From assembly GCA_031258005.1 (NCBI GenBank), contig JAIRNP010000186.1, positions 1 to 41,344 of the forward strand: DNA of 41,344 nt, read 5' to 3'. Source of the DNA: Treponema sp. (GTDB taxonomy: Bacteria; Spirochaetota; Spirochaetia; Treponematales; Breznakiellaceae). Every line of letters starts with the position of its first letter. Positions within the stretch are counted from its first letter, which is position 1. This document shows positions 17,423 through 26,621 of the stretch, piece by piece. The notes under the pieces are model-generated. The model was not told where the DNA came from, did no database searches, and saw only the letters and a program-made list of their open reading frames with translations. Position numbers and translations under genes: made by a program.

Positions 17423-19540
17423 TTAATGATCCAACCGTATGACCCCTACCGATTCTAAGGTAACATCCGCGACGATCTCCGGCACCGAAAGGACCACTAA
17501 ATCCGGGAGGTCCCGGTCGGAAGAAGACTTCACCAAGTATCGGGCAGATTCCGAACAGACCACAATCGGGTACCACCCATGTTCTTGTACCGCCGCGACT
17601 GACCGGGTGAGGGCCTTTATCCAGGCGTTTTGAACTGCCGGGTCCAGGGCGGATAGGATCCCGGAACTGGTTTCCACGCGGCTTTCGATGATCTTCTGTT
17701 CCAATGCAGGATCCAAGGTGAGTACATGGAGCACCAGGCGATCATCCGCATAGCGATGGCAGATCTGCCTCCCCAGGGCCTGCCGGGCCTTTTCCGTCAG
17801 GAACCGGGTATCCCGGGTTACCGGGGCAAAATCCGCTAAGGCTTCCAAAATCGTTACCAGGTTACGGATGGAGACCTGTTCTTTGAGCAGTCCTTGGAGG
17901 ACCTTTTGGATTTCACCGATGTTCAGGGCCTTCTGGCTCTGAGCCTCCTCTACCAGCGCGGGGTATTCCCTCCGCAGGGTATCAAGAATGGCCTGAGTTT
18001 CCTGACGGCCCAGTATTTCCGCGGCATGACGCCGGATGATCTCCGTCAAATGGGTGGCGATCATGGAAGGAGGATCGACCACCGTGTACCCGGCCCGTTC
18101 AGCGGCATCCCGCTTATCATCGCTTATCCACAAGGCGGGAAGGCCAAAAACCGGCTCTTGGGTTTTCTCACCCGGTATCTCTTCCCGGACGTTCCCGGGA
18201 TTCATACAAAGATAGTATCCCATCTTGATCTTACCCCGGCCTGTATCAACCCCTCGAATCTTGAAACAGTATTCCGAGGGTTCAAGCAACATATTATCAA
18301 TGATCCGGATCTTAGGGATTACCAGTCCCAACTCTAAGCCCGCTTGTTTGCGAATCCCCTGGACCCGCTCTAAGAGTTCCGCCCCTTTATCCTTATCCAC
18401 CAAGGGGATAAGGCCATAGCCCAATTCCAGGGATAAGGTGTCCAGGGGAACTACCGGAGAGAGTTCTCCGGTAGTTCCCCCCTGGAGTTTCTGGGGATCC
18501 GCCGTTTTGCGCATCATGGCATTAAAATTCGCCTTACGCTGCCGGGATTGCCCTAATTTAAAGGCGAAAAATCCTAACGCCACGGACATGGGAATGAGCA
18601 CATACCAGGGAAACCCCGGAAGCAGGGCAAAACCCAGGAGTACCACCGCCCCGATCCAATAAATCCGAGCGTCCCGGGAAAACTGGGTGGAAATATCTTC
18701 AGCAAAAGTACCGTTGGAAGCGGAACGGGTAACCGCGATACCCGTGGCGGTAGAAACAAGAAGCGCAGGAAACTGCGAGAGCAGCCCGTCCCCCACGGAA
18801 AAGGCAATGTAGGTCCCTATCGCGGCGCTAAGGGGTTCTCCGTGGAGGGCTGCGCCAATGATGATCCCCCCCAGAATATTGATGACCGTTATGAAGATCC
18901 CGACCTTCACGTTACCGGATACAAATTTACTGGAACCATCCATGGCGCCGTAAAAATCCACTTCCTTTTGCAGTTCCTGTTTCCGAATTCGGGACTCTTC
19001 CTCGGTAATGGCCCCGGAACTATAGAGGCCGTCAATGGCCATTTGCTTGCCCGGCAGGGCGTCCAGGGCGAAACGGGCCGCCACTTCGCAGATCCGGGTG
19101 GAACCTTTGGTGATGACCACCACCTGGACCGCGATGATGGCGATGAAGATAATGAACCCCACGACAAGGCCGTCGGTTCCACCTGAACCAACCACAAAGG
19201 TAGAGAAAGCCCGGATCATCCGGCCGTCAAAGCGCGCGCCCTGGGTGAGGATGAGCCGGGTGGAAGAAATATTCAGGGCCAGGCCGAAAACCGTAATGAT
19301 CAAGAGAAGGGTCGGAAAAACATTGAAATCCGTGGCCTTTTTAGTGTAAAGCACGATAAGAAGGATGAACAGGGAGAACACCAGGTTCATGGCCATGAGG
19401 GTATCCAGTAAGATCGTGGGCAGGGGTACGATGATCATGATCACCACTACCACCACACCGATAGCGATGAACAGATCCCGGGACTCCTCTATAAAATCAC
19501 CCGGCTTGGCGGTATTATTCGCATGCACCCCATTGGCCAT
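17423..19540 (-). CDS. flhA: FlhA, flagellar type III export gate protein
   Basis: FlhA forms the nonameric ring of the flagellar export gate that binds chaperone-substrate complexes and uses the proton gradient. The 705 residues show eight hydrophobic helices (about 25-330). The conserved FHIPEP loop is present as EVAARFALDALPGKQMAIDG. The soluble cytoplasmic domain (about 370-705) contains GYTVVDPPSMIATHLTE and RNLVTILEALADFA, both typical. It lies 15 bases upstream of flhF and 66 bases after flhB. Confidence 0.97.
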   Translation of the reverse strand: MANGVHANNTAKPGDFIEESRDLFIAIGVVVVVIMIIVPLPTILLDTLMAMNLVFSLFILLIVLYTKKATDFNVFPTLLLIITVFGLALNISSTRLILTQGARFDGRMIRAFSTFVVGSGGTDGLVVGFIIFIAIIAVQVVVITKGSTRICEVAARFALDALPGKQMAIDGLYSSGAITEEESRIRKQELQKEVDFYGAMDGSSKFVSGNVKVGIFITVINILGGIIIGAALHGEPLSAAIGTYIAFSVGDGLLSQFPALLVSTATGIAVTRSASNGTFAEDISTQFSRDARIYWIGAVVLLGFALLPGFPWYVLIPMSVALGFFAFKLGQSRQRKANFNAMMRKTADPQKLQGGTTGELSPVVPLDTLSLELGYGLIPLVDKDKGAELLERVQGIRKQAGLELGLVIPKIRIIDNMLLEPSEYCFKIRGVDTGRGKIKMGYYLCMNPGNVREEIPGEKTQEPVFGLPALWISDDKRDAAERAGYTVVDPPSMIATHLTEIIRRHAAEILGRQETQAILDTLRREYPALVEEAQSQKALNIGEIQKVLQGLLKEQVSIRNLVTILEALADFAPVTRDTRFLTEKARQALGRQICHRYADDRLVLHVLTLDPALEQKIIESRVETSSGILSALDPAVQNAWIKALTRSVAAVQEHGWYPIVVCSESARYLVKSSSDRDLPDLVVLSVPEIVADVTLESVGVIRLDH

Positions 19541-19606
19541 ACAGTACTAGCACTCCTTCTTACATCAATCGCCTTCCCCCTTCCTGCAGCAAGGGGAAGA
19601 GCCGGC

Positions 19607-20785
19607 TCATACGCGCTGGGCTCGCCGGCGTTCTTCGTTAATTTTCATCACCTTACTCAATACCACCGCCACAATTTCCCAGTACGCTTCCGGTACCATA
19701 TCCCCGACTTTGGTCTCTGCATAGAGCGCCCGAGCCAGGGGCTTGTTCTCCACCAGAGGCACCCCGTGATCCTGGGCAATACGGCGGATCCTCAAGGCCA
19801 TTTCATCTTCGCCCTTAGCGGTAACCTGGGGAGCGGCCATATTGGTCCGATTATACTCCAAAGCAACCGCCACATGGGTAGGATTGGTGATAACCACATC
19901 CGCCTTAGGCACGTTGATAGCCATATTCTGACTCAAAATCTCCCGCATACGGCTGCGGAGCCGGGACTTGATTAAGGGATCCCCCTCATACATCTTGTGC
20001 TCTTCCTTGACTTCCTGTTTGGTCATCTTGAGGGATTCCCGGTACTGCCAACGCTGGAACATATAATCCGGAATAGCAAGCAGCAACAAGAGTAAAGCCG
20101 CGATGATGAGCAATCGTATGGCCAAGGAAGCCACCGTCTGTATCCCCAGCCACAAACTCGCGGTTTGCAGGTTTGCCAACTCTGCTATCCGGGAACGGAT
20201 AAGGAAAAAGGCCACTCCTCCGATAATTATCATTTTAATGGTGGACTTAAAAAAATTAAATAGCCCTTCCACAGAAAAAAGGGTTTTCTGGAAATAACGC
20301 CCAAAATGGGGGAGGATCTTGGAAAAATTGGGCATCAGGGGTTTGGTGGTAAAGAGTAAACCCGTCTGTACCAGATTGGAAAAGAGCGCCGCCCCCAGGG
20401 CTATGGCCAGGATAGGAAGACTCAGCCGAATATAATAGAAAAACACCAGGCCTAAGATGGTCCTGTTCTGGGCCGGGTCCAGTTCGTTCACCCGGAGCAG
20501 AAAAAACCGAACCATTTCCACACAGTTCCGCAGCATGAAAGGGGCTAAAAAGAGGAGCCCCAAGGCGGGTAAGAGGAGCCCCAAGGCGCTGATGAGTTCC
20601 TGACTTTTGGCGACTCGGCCTTCCTCTTCCCGGGTTTTACGGATCTTATATTCCGAAGGTTCTTCGGTCCGGCCTTCATCCTCCGCGGCAAACCATTGGA
20701 GATCCATATCCGCGGCGATTTGTAAGGCCGAGGGAGTATCATAAAACCGGCGGAAGTTCCCCGGGGGCCGAGGGGGCATACTCAT
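19607..20785 (-). CDS. flhB: FlhB, export substrate-specificity switch
   Basis: FlhB is the export-gate protein whose autocleavage switches secretion from hook to filament proteins. The 392 residues have a polar N-terminus with the EEPSEYKIRKTREEGRVAKSQE-type sequence, four membrane helices (about 65-275), and a cytoplasmic domain. That domain carries the cleavage motif NPTH in DVVITNPTHVAVAL. The start ATGA overlaps the fliR stop, with GGGGAG five bases upstream. The N-terminal extension before the usual family start is about 27 residues longer than in many homologues. FliK, encoded upstream, should trigger the switch. Confidence 0.96.
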   Translation of the reverse strand: MSMPPRPPGNFRRFYDTPSALQIAADMDLQWFAAEDEGRTEEPSEYKIRKTREEEGRVAKSQELISALGLLLPALGLLFLAPFMLRNCVEMVRFFLLRVNELDPAQNRTILGLVFFYYIRLSLPILAIALGAALFSNLVQTGLLFTTKPLMPNFSKILPHFGRYFQKTLFSVEGLFNFFKSTIKMIIIGGVAFFLIRSRIAELANLQTASLWLGIQTVASLAIRLLIIAALLLLLLAIPDYMFQRWQYRESLKMTKQEVKEEHKMYEGDPLIKSRLRSRMREILSQNMAINVPKADVVITNPTHVAVALEYNRTNMAAPQVTAKGEDEMALRIRRIAQDHGVPLVENKPLARALYAETKVGDMVPEAYWEIVAVVLSKVMKINEERRRAQRV

Positions 20786-21603
20786 GGTGTCTCCCCAAAG
20801 ACAGGGATTTGCAGTCCGATCCGGCTATAGAGGGTTTCCAGGGTCTGAAAACCGGCATCCACCACCCGGCTAAAGGCTTCCACCATGAAGGGCAACGTAG
20901 CAAAGATAAGTACAAAGGCCACGGTGATAGCTATAGGGAACCCTTCGGAAAGGATATTGATCTGCGGGGCAGCTTTGGAAATAAGCCCCGTAGAGAGGGA
21001 AATCAAGAAAAGAGTGCCCAGAATCGGCATGGAAATGATGACGGCATCCAGAAACAACCGGGAAAGACTTGAAAGGAGCATACGCATCACCGCGTCCCTG
21101 CCGGCTATAAGGTGCATGATACTGATGGATTGCAGCGAATGCCAAAACCCTTCGAGGAAGAGCGCCTGAAAGCCCCCCATAGAAAGGAACACCAACATGG
21201 CCACCAAATTAAGGTATTGGCCCATGAGCGGATTTTCTACCTGGGCCAGGGGATCGAAGGTTTCCGAGGCTCCAAAGCCCATCTGCAGGGAGAAGAACTG
21301 CCCCGCCGTGGCAAAGGCTGAAAATATAATGGTAAGAAAGAAACCCATGATAAGGCCGATAATGCCTTCTCCTATCACCAGAAGCAAAAAGCTCAGACTA
21401 TAAGGAGGTATATCCCCGGCCACTGCCCCCAGGGTTTCCCCGGCTGCGGGGAAGGCCGCATAGGCCGCAAAGCCGGCTAATGCCAGCTTTGCTACCTGAG
21501 GAATCGCCGAAGAGGATAGGAGCGGGGCCGTTTCGATCAGAGCCAGGGCTCTGACCGCGATCAGTATAAAAACCGGCCCTTGCCTCAGCAGTTCTTCAAT
21601 CAT
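20782..21603 (-). CDS. fliR: FliR, flagellar export gate protein
   Basis: The 273-residue integral membrane protein has about six hydrophobic segments. It shows conserved FliR features such as RALALIETAPLLSSSAIPQVAKLALAGF (split here between two helices), GEGIIGLIMGF, and the QMGFGASETFDPLAQVENPLMGQ block. FliR and FliPQ build the helical export channel, capped by FlhB. The stop overlaps the flhB start by four bases, and fliQ ends 54 bases upstream. Confidence 0.95.
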   Translation of the reverse strand: MIEELLRQGPVFILIAVRALALIETAPLLSSSAIPQVAKLALAGFAAYAAFPAAGETLGAVAGDIPPYSLSFLLLVIGEGIIGLIMGFFLTIIFSAFATAGQFFSLQMGFGASETFDPLAQVENPLMGQYLNLVAMLVFLSMGGFQALFLEGFWHSLQSISIMHLIAGRDAVMRMLLSSLSRLFLDAVIISMPILGTLFLISLSTGLISKAAPQINILSEGFPIAITVAFVLIFATLPFMVEAFSRVVDAGFQTLETLYSRIGLQIPVFGETP

Positions 21604-21657
21604 TTTTTCCCATTTCTTTTCCGTTTTTCACCCTTGTCTCCGTTCCCCGCGGCTTCA

Positions 21658-21927
21658 TTACCGCGCCATGTCTGGAATCATCCGGAATAACCGGATCGTA
21701 TAATCCTCCAAAGAAGAAAACATCCATCCTCCCAAAAACGCCAGCACGAGGAGAATAGCGATAATTTTCGGGACAAAGGTGAGGGTCTGTTCCTGGATCG
21801 AGGTGGTGGCCTGCAGTATGGCCACCACCAGGCCCACCACCAGCGCGGAAAAAAGCAGGGGAGCCGCCAACAAGAGGACTTCCAGGATCCCTCCTCGCAA
21901 GAGGGTCGTTATTTCACCGATACTCAT
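21658..21927 (-). CDS. fliQ: FliQ, flagellar export gate protein
   Basis: The 89-residue protein has the two-helix hairpin of FliQ, with LLLAAPLLFSALVVGLVVAI and the signature LQATTSIQEQTLTFVPKI, then a second hydrophobic helix. Four FliQ copies normally join five FliP and one FliR in the export channel. It starts ten bases after the fliP stop. Confidence 0.95.
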   Translation of the reverse strand: MSIGEITTLLRGGILEVLLLAAPLLFSALVVGLVVAILQATTSIQEQTLTFVPKIIAILLVLAFLGGWMFSSLEDYTIRLFRMIPDMAR

Positions 21928-21936
21928 CCCTGTTTC

Positions 21937-22764
21937 CTATATAAAAGAACGGATCAACTGATCCGTCAAGAGTCCCCACCCATCCACGAGAATGAAGAGG
22001 ATGAGCTTGAAAGGCATGGAAATCATCACCGGAGGCAGCATGATCATCCCCATGGACATGAGGGCGCTGGCCACCACCATATCGATCACGATAAAGGGGA
22101 TAAAGAGGAGTATCCCTATTTTGAAGGCTACGGTTAATTCATTCAAAATAAAAGCGGGAATCAGCACATAGGTAGGCACGTCCGCCAAGGTTTCCGGCCG
22201 TTCAAGGCCCCGCATCGCCATAAACAGCCGGATAGTATCGGGATGATTCCGCATTTGATTGTACATAAAGAGCCGCAGCGGCCCTTCCGCAGCTCGATAG
22301 GCTTGCTCCACGGAAATGGTTCCCTCTGCCAGGGGCTGCACCGAGTCCTCGTAGATGGTTTCAAAGGTGGGCCACATGATGAAAACCGTTAAAAACAGGG
22401 ATATCCCCAAGAGTACCTGATTCGGCGGAACCTGTTGGAGGGATAAGGCCCGCTTGATAAAGTCCAAGACAATAGAAATCCGCAGGAAGCTGGTCATCAG
22501 GATGATGATGCTGGGAGCCAGGGAAAGAACCGTAATAAGCAGGAGCAGTTGGAGCGAAAAGGCAACTTCCTGCCCCGTTTCCGGGTTCCGGATCGAGAGA
22601 TCAATGAAAGGAATCACCGGATTTGCAGGAGGATCCGGGATGCTTACGGTTCCAGACGTTCCCATAGCCGGAAACGTTTGGGCATGTCCCACGGGTACCC
22701 TCACCAGCCCCAGGAGACACAAGAGACCCAAACACCCTACCCGCACAACCTTACCCCGGTACAC
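21937..22764 (-). CDS. fliP: FliP, flagellar export gate protein
   Basis: The 275-residue product has a cleavable signal peptide (about 1-28) and four membrane helices. It carries the FliP signatures MTSFLRISIVLDFIKRALSLQQVPPNQVL and the C-terminal FIVIDMVVASALMSMGMIMLPPVMISMPFKL region (here given by their starts). It likely uses a GTG start at 22764, directly after the fliO stop, with GAAGGGG upstream, so it depends on coupling to fliO. FliP pentamers form the core of the secretion pore. Confidence 0.95.
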   Translation of the reverse strand: MYRGKVVRVGCLGLLCLLGLVRVPVGHAQTFPAMGTSGTVSIPDPPANPVIPFIDLSIRNPETGQEVAFSLQLLLLITVLSLAPSIIILMTSFLRISIVLDFIKRALSLQQVPPNQVLLGISLFLTVFIMWPTFETIYEDSVQPLAEGTISVEQAYRAAEGPLRLFMYNQMRNHPDTIRLFMAMRGLERPETLADVPTYVLIPAFILNELTVAFKIGILLFIPFIVIDMVVASALMSMGMIMLPPVMISMPFKLILFILVDGWGLLTDQLIRSFI

Positions 22765-23484
22765 CTAAAGCCCCTTCAACCGTTCCCGCCGTTTACGGAC
22801 ATTTTCTGCCTTGAGTTTGGCTTGAGGATCCGGCCCCGCTTCTCCCCCCAAACGGCGAAGCAGTTGTGCGAAATCAAGGCCTTTCCCTTCTCCAGGTTCG
22901 GCGTGCTTGCGGGAGGCATCCAGGAGCATGGCGTCTATGGTTTCCCGATCGTTTAACTCGGCTATGAGGGAGACCCCCCCCTCACTCGCTCCCACCAGCC
23001 AGGCTTGAGAACCTAAGGCTATCGCATGAACAAAACGATTGGATCCGAGATGGACCCCTGCCAATACCTTGAGATAGGGATCTTTCTGCTCAGGAGGACG
23101 GGAAAGGCGTTTGAGCAAAAACACCAGTCCATAAATCGCCCCTGCAGCCAGGGCAAGCACCAAGATCATCCGAAGGATCGTAAAAAAAGAAACCGCCCCT
23201 TGATTAGCAGGGATATCCACCGGAGGGGCTGCTCCTAAGGGGATTGCCTGTTCTCCTAAACGAACCGGGTTCCCTTGAGGATCGGTACGTTCCGCCGTTC
23301 CCGGCAGGGCATCCGAGGTTTGTGCGGATACTTCAATGCTGCCTGTCCAGAGACTACCGATACATACCATGACGACTATGATTATACGAAAGGATCCCAG
23401 TTTTTTCCCCTCCCCCATAACTGAACTACAAAAAGCTATGCTCCTGCCTCCATACCGGTTCGCGAGGTGCATACCGGTACGCAT
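22765..23484 (-). CDS. fliO: FliO (FliZ-like) export-gate assembly factor
   Basis: The 239-residue frame holds a signal-like hydrophobic stretch (about 31-50), a short periplasmic linker, and a second membrane helix (about 97-123, FFTILRMILVLALAAGAIYGL). The FliO cytoplasmic domain follows with VLAGVHLGSNRFVHAIALGSQAWLVGASEGGVSLIAEL. FliO assists assembly of the FliP ring. The start is uncertain. ATG 23484 has no good ribosome site, and ATG 23418 would give a cleaner signal peptide. The frame begins 120 bases after fliY. Confidence 0.85.
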   Translation of the reverse strand: MRTGMHLANRYGGRSIAFCSSVMGEGKKLGSFRIIIVVMVCIGSLWTGSIEVSAQTSDALPGTAERTDPQGNPVRLGEQAIPLGAAPPVDIPANQGAVSFFTILRMILVLALAAGAIYGLVFLLKRLSRPPEQKDPYLKVLAGVHLGSNRFVHAIALGSQAWLVGASEGGVSLIAELNDRETIDAMLLDASRKHAEPGEGKGLDFAQLLRRLGGEAGPDPQAKLKAENVRKRRERLKGL

Positions 23485-23604
23485 AGTATCTCATAACAAA
23501 CCCGTATCCGGTCTCAACAAGCTGCCCTGGATAAAAGTACGTTTCCACTATCCGTCCCTAGGACAGAAGCTTGATCGCACAAAGCCTCCCGATTTCCGAA
23601 GAGT

Positions 23605-24648
23605 TCAATCCTGCATACGTTCCATAGGAGAAACAATTTCGGTGACCCGCACGCCAAAATTTTCATCAATAACTACCACTTCGCCTTTAGCGATAAGTTT
23701 ATGATTCACTAAAATATCCACCGGTTCACCGGCAAGTTTATCCAGCTCGATGATAGTACCTTCTCCCATTCCCAAAATTTCCTTGATAAGTTTCTTGGTA
23801 CGACCCAATTCCACGGTCATTTCCATGAAAACATCCATGATAAGACCGATATTTCCCTGCTCATGAACCGTGGGATGCGGTGTAAGACCAGGAAATTGTA
23901 CTGATTGTACCTGTGCCGGCTGCCCTATCATCCCACTGTTACCTATACCTGACATGCCCCCTCCCCTAGCAGACATACCGCTGGTCCTCGGAGGCGGCGA
24001 AGATCCGGCAACCGGAACCTTATCCAAAGAACGAGCAATACTTTCTGATACCCTAGAACCATATATTTCCCAGAACTGTTGGGCGTTTCCGTCCCCCAGA
24101 TCAAGGTGATACAGAGCAGCGGTAAAATCACCCCCCGGTAACGCAGCTACCGCTTTAGGCACAGTACTTGCCTCAGGAGAAACCGAGGCAATGGACTTAT
24201 TACCGGTCTCTTTAGTCAAAGCGGTAATCTGGGTTCCCACTAGGTTGGACACCAGCTCCCCAATGACCGAAAGGGCCATGGCGTCCATCTGAATATCTTC
24301 TTCCTGGGTCATCCGGGCCGCAATCGCCTTGGCCGTGTCCTCTCCTATAATAAACAGGTGTTCGCCAGGAAAACCGGCATTAAAATCCGCTTTGACCACC
24401 GTAACCATATCGGGAAGCTGTTCCAGCAACGCATCCTGACTGGTGAAGGATACCTCAGGCCCTTTGAGCGAAACTTCGGTAGCCGTTAATTGTGAAAAAT
24501 TAGCGCTCAGGCTGTCTGCTGAGGAAACGAGAAAATTTTGCAAAAGCTGCCGTTCATGGTCGTTACCTCCTGCAACGGCTACAGGACTCTCTCCCGTTCC
24601 AGCCAATAATGCATCAAGTTCAGCTTGCGAAAGTGTACCGTCACTCAT
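23605..24648 (-). CDS. fliY: FliY (FliN with CheC-like domain), flagellar switch protein
   Basis: The 347-residue switch protein begins DGTLSQAELDALLAG, similar to the FliM N-terminal CheY-binding peptide. A CheC/FliM-middle-like domain follows (about 40-210). After a Gly/Met/Pro-rich linker comes the SpoA/FliN domain (about 265-345), with MDVFMEMTVELGRTKKLIKEILGMGEGTIIELDKLAGEPVDILVNHKLIAKGEVVVIDENFGVRVTEI (given here by its landmarks ELGRTKK and GEVVVIDENFGVRV). This FliY architecture replaces plain FliN in spirochaetes and Bacillus. The start ATGA overlaps the fliM stop, with GGGGGAGG upstream. Confidence 0.92.
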   Translation of the reverse strand: MSDGTLSQAELDALLAGTGESPVAVAGGNDHERQLLQNFLVSSADSLSANFSQLTATEVSLKGPEVSFTSQDALLEQLPDMVTVVKADFNAGFPGEHLFIIGEDTAKAIAARMTQEEDIQMDAMALSVIGELVSNLVGTQITALTKETGNKSIASVSPEASTVPKAVAALPGGDFTAALYHLDLGDGNAQQFWEIYGSRVSESIARSLDKVPVAGSSPPPRTSGMSARGGGMSGIGNSGMIGQPAQVQSVQFPGLTPHPTVHEQGNIGLIMDVFMEMTVELGRTKKLIKEILGMGEGTIIELDKLAGEPVDILVNHKLIAKGEVVVIDENFGVRVTEIVSPMERMQD

Positions 24649-25676
24649 AGCATTTCCTCCCCCTCAGATGCAAGCTCTATAAAATCTTCTTGTTTTATTT
24701 CTGCGATTTTTTTAATAACTTGGACCGCCATTTTTTTTCCAATAATCCCCGGCCGGCAGAGAAATTTCTTCTTGTTACCGATATTAAGGGAATACGGATC
24801 TCCTATCTTCGTATTATATAAGCAGATCACATCCCCTGCCCGGAGATCCAATACATCCCGTACCGATATCTGAATCGTCCCTATCTCCGCTACTACATTA
24901 ACATCGACACCTGCCAGCTTTTCCTTGAGGATATTTAGATTTTCCGTGGTGGTCCCTCGCCGTACTGATGAATACCAGAACTGAGCTGAGAGTTTACCGA
25001 TTATCGGTTCAATGGTCAGGTAGGGTATACAGAAATTCATCATCCCCTCTACCTCTCCCACCTTGGTCTCCAGGGTAACGAGGACCACCATTTCCGTAGG
25101 GGGTACAATCTGGGCAAACTGAGGGTTAGTGTCGATCTGACCGAGCCTGGGCCGCAGGTCTATTACCGTGGTCCAGGCCTCCCGCATATTTCCCAGGATA
25201 CGGACGATAATCCCTTCCATGACCGAGGTCTCAATATCGGTAAGCTCGTGCTGGACCTTGGTACCCTCCCCGGTGCCGCCAAAGAGGCGGTCAATAATGG
25301 AGAAGGTTATGGCCGGATCGATCTCTAAAATGGCGTTCCCTTTTAAGGGATCCATATTGATGATTGCCAAGGTGGTGGGAGTCGGAATAGACCGGATAAA
25401 TTCTTCATAGGTGAGCTGATCCACCGATGCCACATGGACGTGGACCATACTCCGCAGATTCGCAGAAAGGGCGGTCGTGGTGAGCCGTGCAAAGGTCTCA
25501 TGCATAATCGAAACGGTTCGGATCTGTTCTTTAGAGAATTTATCGGGCCGCTTAAAATCATAGATCTTGATCTTACGAATATCTGCCGCCGGCTTGAAAT
25601 CTTCAGTCTCCGTATCTCCGGCATTAATAGCGCTTAACAACTGATCTATTTCATTTTGAGAAAGAACTTCAGTCAT
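24645..25676 (-). CDS. fliM: FliM, flagellar motor switch protein
   Basis: The 343-residue protein starts TEVLSQNEIDQLLSAI, the N-terminal peptide that binds phosphorylated CheY. It continues with the CheC-like middle domain (about 45-240, with IINMDPLKGNAILEIDP and FGGTGEG) and the C-terminal SpoA domain (about 255-335). FliM links chemotaxis signalling to rotation direction, together with FliY encoded next. AGGA is upstream of the ATG. A 280-base gap separates it from fliL. Confidence 0.96.
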   Translation of the reverse strand: MTEVLSQNEIDQLLSAINAGDTETEDFKPAADIRKIKIYDFKRPDKFSKEQIRTVSIMHETFARLTTTALSANLRSMVHVHVASVDQLTYEEFIRSIPTPTTLAIINMDPLKGNAILEIDPAITFSIIDRLFGGTGEGTKVQHELTDIETSVMEGIIVRILGNMREAWTTVIDLRPRLGQIDTNPQFAQIVPPTEMVVLVTLETKVGEVEGMMNFCIPYLTIEPIIGKLSAQFWYSSVRRGTTTENLNILKEKLAGVDVNVVAEIGTIQISVRDVLDLRAGDVICLYNTKIGDPYSLNIGNKKKFLCRPGIIGKKMAVQVIKKIAEIKQEDFIELASEGEEML

Positions 25677-25956
25677 ACCCGTATCCTAAACCATCTAGTA
25701 TGAAAATGCAATCGAATGGTACCCACGTTACCCACATTCGATCACTTTAATGCAACCCATCATGTTCCTCGGTGTCCCGATCCCGCGCTGAAGGGTTACC
25801 CTTTTCCCCCTGGGCCACACGGCCTCGTATCTATCCTCGGCAATGTGGTGAACTTCGCCCTTTTATGTACCCTATACACCAAAATCATCGCAAGCCCTGA
25901 ACCGTCCAAAACGCCAATGAAACCCCCGTCCCAAGGCCGTCAGTCTCATGCCAACC
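25677..25956. other. 280-base gap between fliL and fliM with an inverted repeat
   Basis: No gene is supported on either strand. An 8-bp inverted repeat (25711-25718 with 25735-25742, ATCGAATG/CATTCGAT) encloses two copies of a TACCCA-like word, 35 bases upstream of fliM. It could be an operator or an mRNA hairpin. Such a gap is out of character for an operon in which neighbouring genes usually abut. Confidence 0.4.
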
Positions 25957-26514
25957 CTACATTTCCATTGCATCAAGCTGGTTAAACAAGATCGTCCGTA
26001 CTTTTGCGGTGTTAAGCACCCGGGTATTGAGGAGTTCTATAATCTCCTGTTTTAACCGGGCTTCATTTTCAGGCTGTAGTTCTTCCACATATTTACTGCC
26101 GAAATAACTCCGGACAAAATCCCGCAGTTCATACAATCGTCCGGTTAATTCTGTGGCCGCCTGAGCATTATTTAGATCATACCCGATAATCATGTCTACC
26201 ACCACCGCATAGGGAGTCGGATCCTTCGTACGGGTCCGGATCATGCCGATAGCGCTAAACATGGAATACTGGGGCCTGCTCCCAATATACGGGGAATTTT
26301 CCGGCACTACGGTCTGAGATCTGCCTCCCTTGTTGAGAATATTATAGGTAATCACCACCACCGTTACGATCAGTATCAACGCTCCTAGGCCAATCGCTAC
26401 AAATTTAAGCAAATGGGGCAAAAAAGCGATTAAGCCGGCAGCTTTTTTCTTAGAAGCTACCTCTCCCTCTGGAGAGCCTTCTTCCTGATTCTCAGTTGCT
26501 TGTGCATCAGACAT
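25957..26514 (-). CDS. fliL: FliL, stator-associated protein
   Basis: The 185-residue protein has a short cytoplasmic start, one transmembrane helix (about 35-58, FVAIGLGALILIVTVVVITY) and a periplasmic FliL domain. That domain includes AVVVDMIIGYDLNNAQAATEL, LRDFVRSYFGSKYVEEL and RTILFNQLDAMEM at the end. FliL forms rings around MotAB stators. In spirochaetes it also affects the orientation of periplasmic flagella. GGAGG lies nine bases before the ATG. The 107-base leader holds a hairpin and a 12-mer shared with the flbB leader. Confidence 0.93.
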   Translation of the reverse strand: MSDAQATENQEEGSPEGEVASKKKAAGLIAFLPHLLKFVAIGLGALILIVTVVVITYNILNKGGRSQTVVPENSPYIGSRPQYSMFSAIGMIRTRTKDPTPYAVVVDMIIGYDLNNAQAATELTGRLYELRDFVRSYFGSKYVEELQPENEARLKQEIIELLNTRVLNTAKVRTILFNQLDAMEM

Positions 26515-26553
26515 GCCCTGTTACCTCCACTGTATAGTTTACTCTCGAGCTTC

Positions 26554-26606
26554 TGCAAAACTAACGGTTTAAAGGCTGCTCTTTCAAAACTGCAATTCTG
26601 AAAGAG
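26554..26606 (-). promoter_or_regulatory. fliL leader: shared 12-mer and hairpin
   Basis: The plus-strand word TGCAAAACTAAC (26554-26565) recurs exactly at 32666-32677 upstream of flbB. Next to it, 26579-26586 and 26599-26606 form an 8-bp perfect inverted repeat (CTCTTTCA/TGAAAGAG, 12-base loop). The stem is not followed by a T run in the direction of transcription, so it may stabilise or expose the fliL leader rather than terminate. Confidence 0.4.
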
Positions 26607-26621
26607 GATCTACCCATAAGA

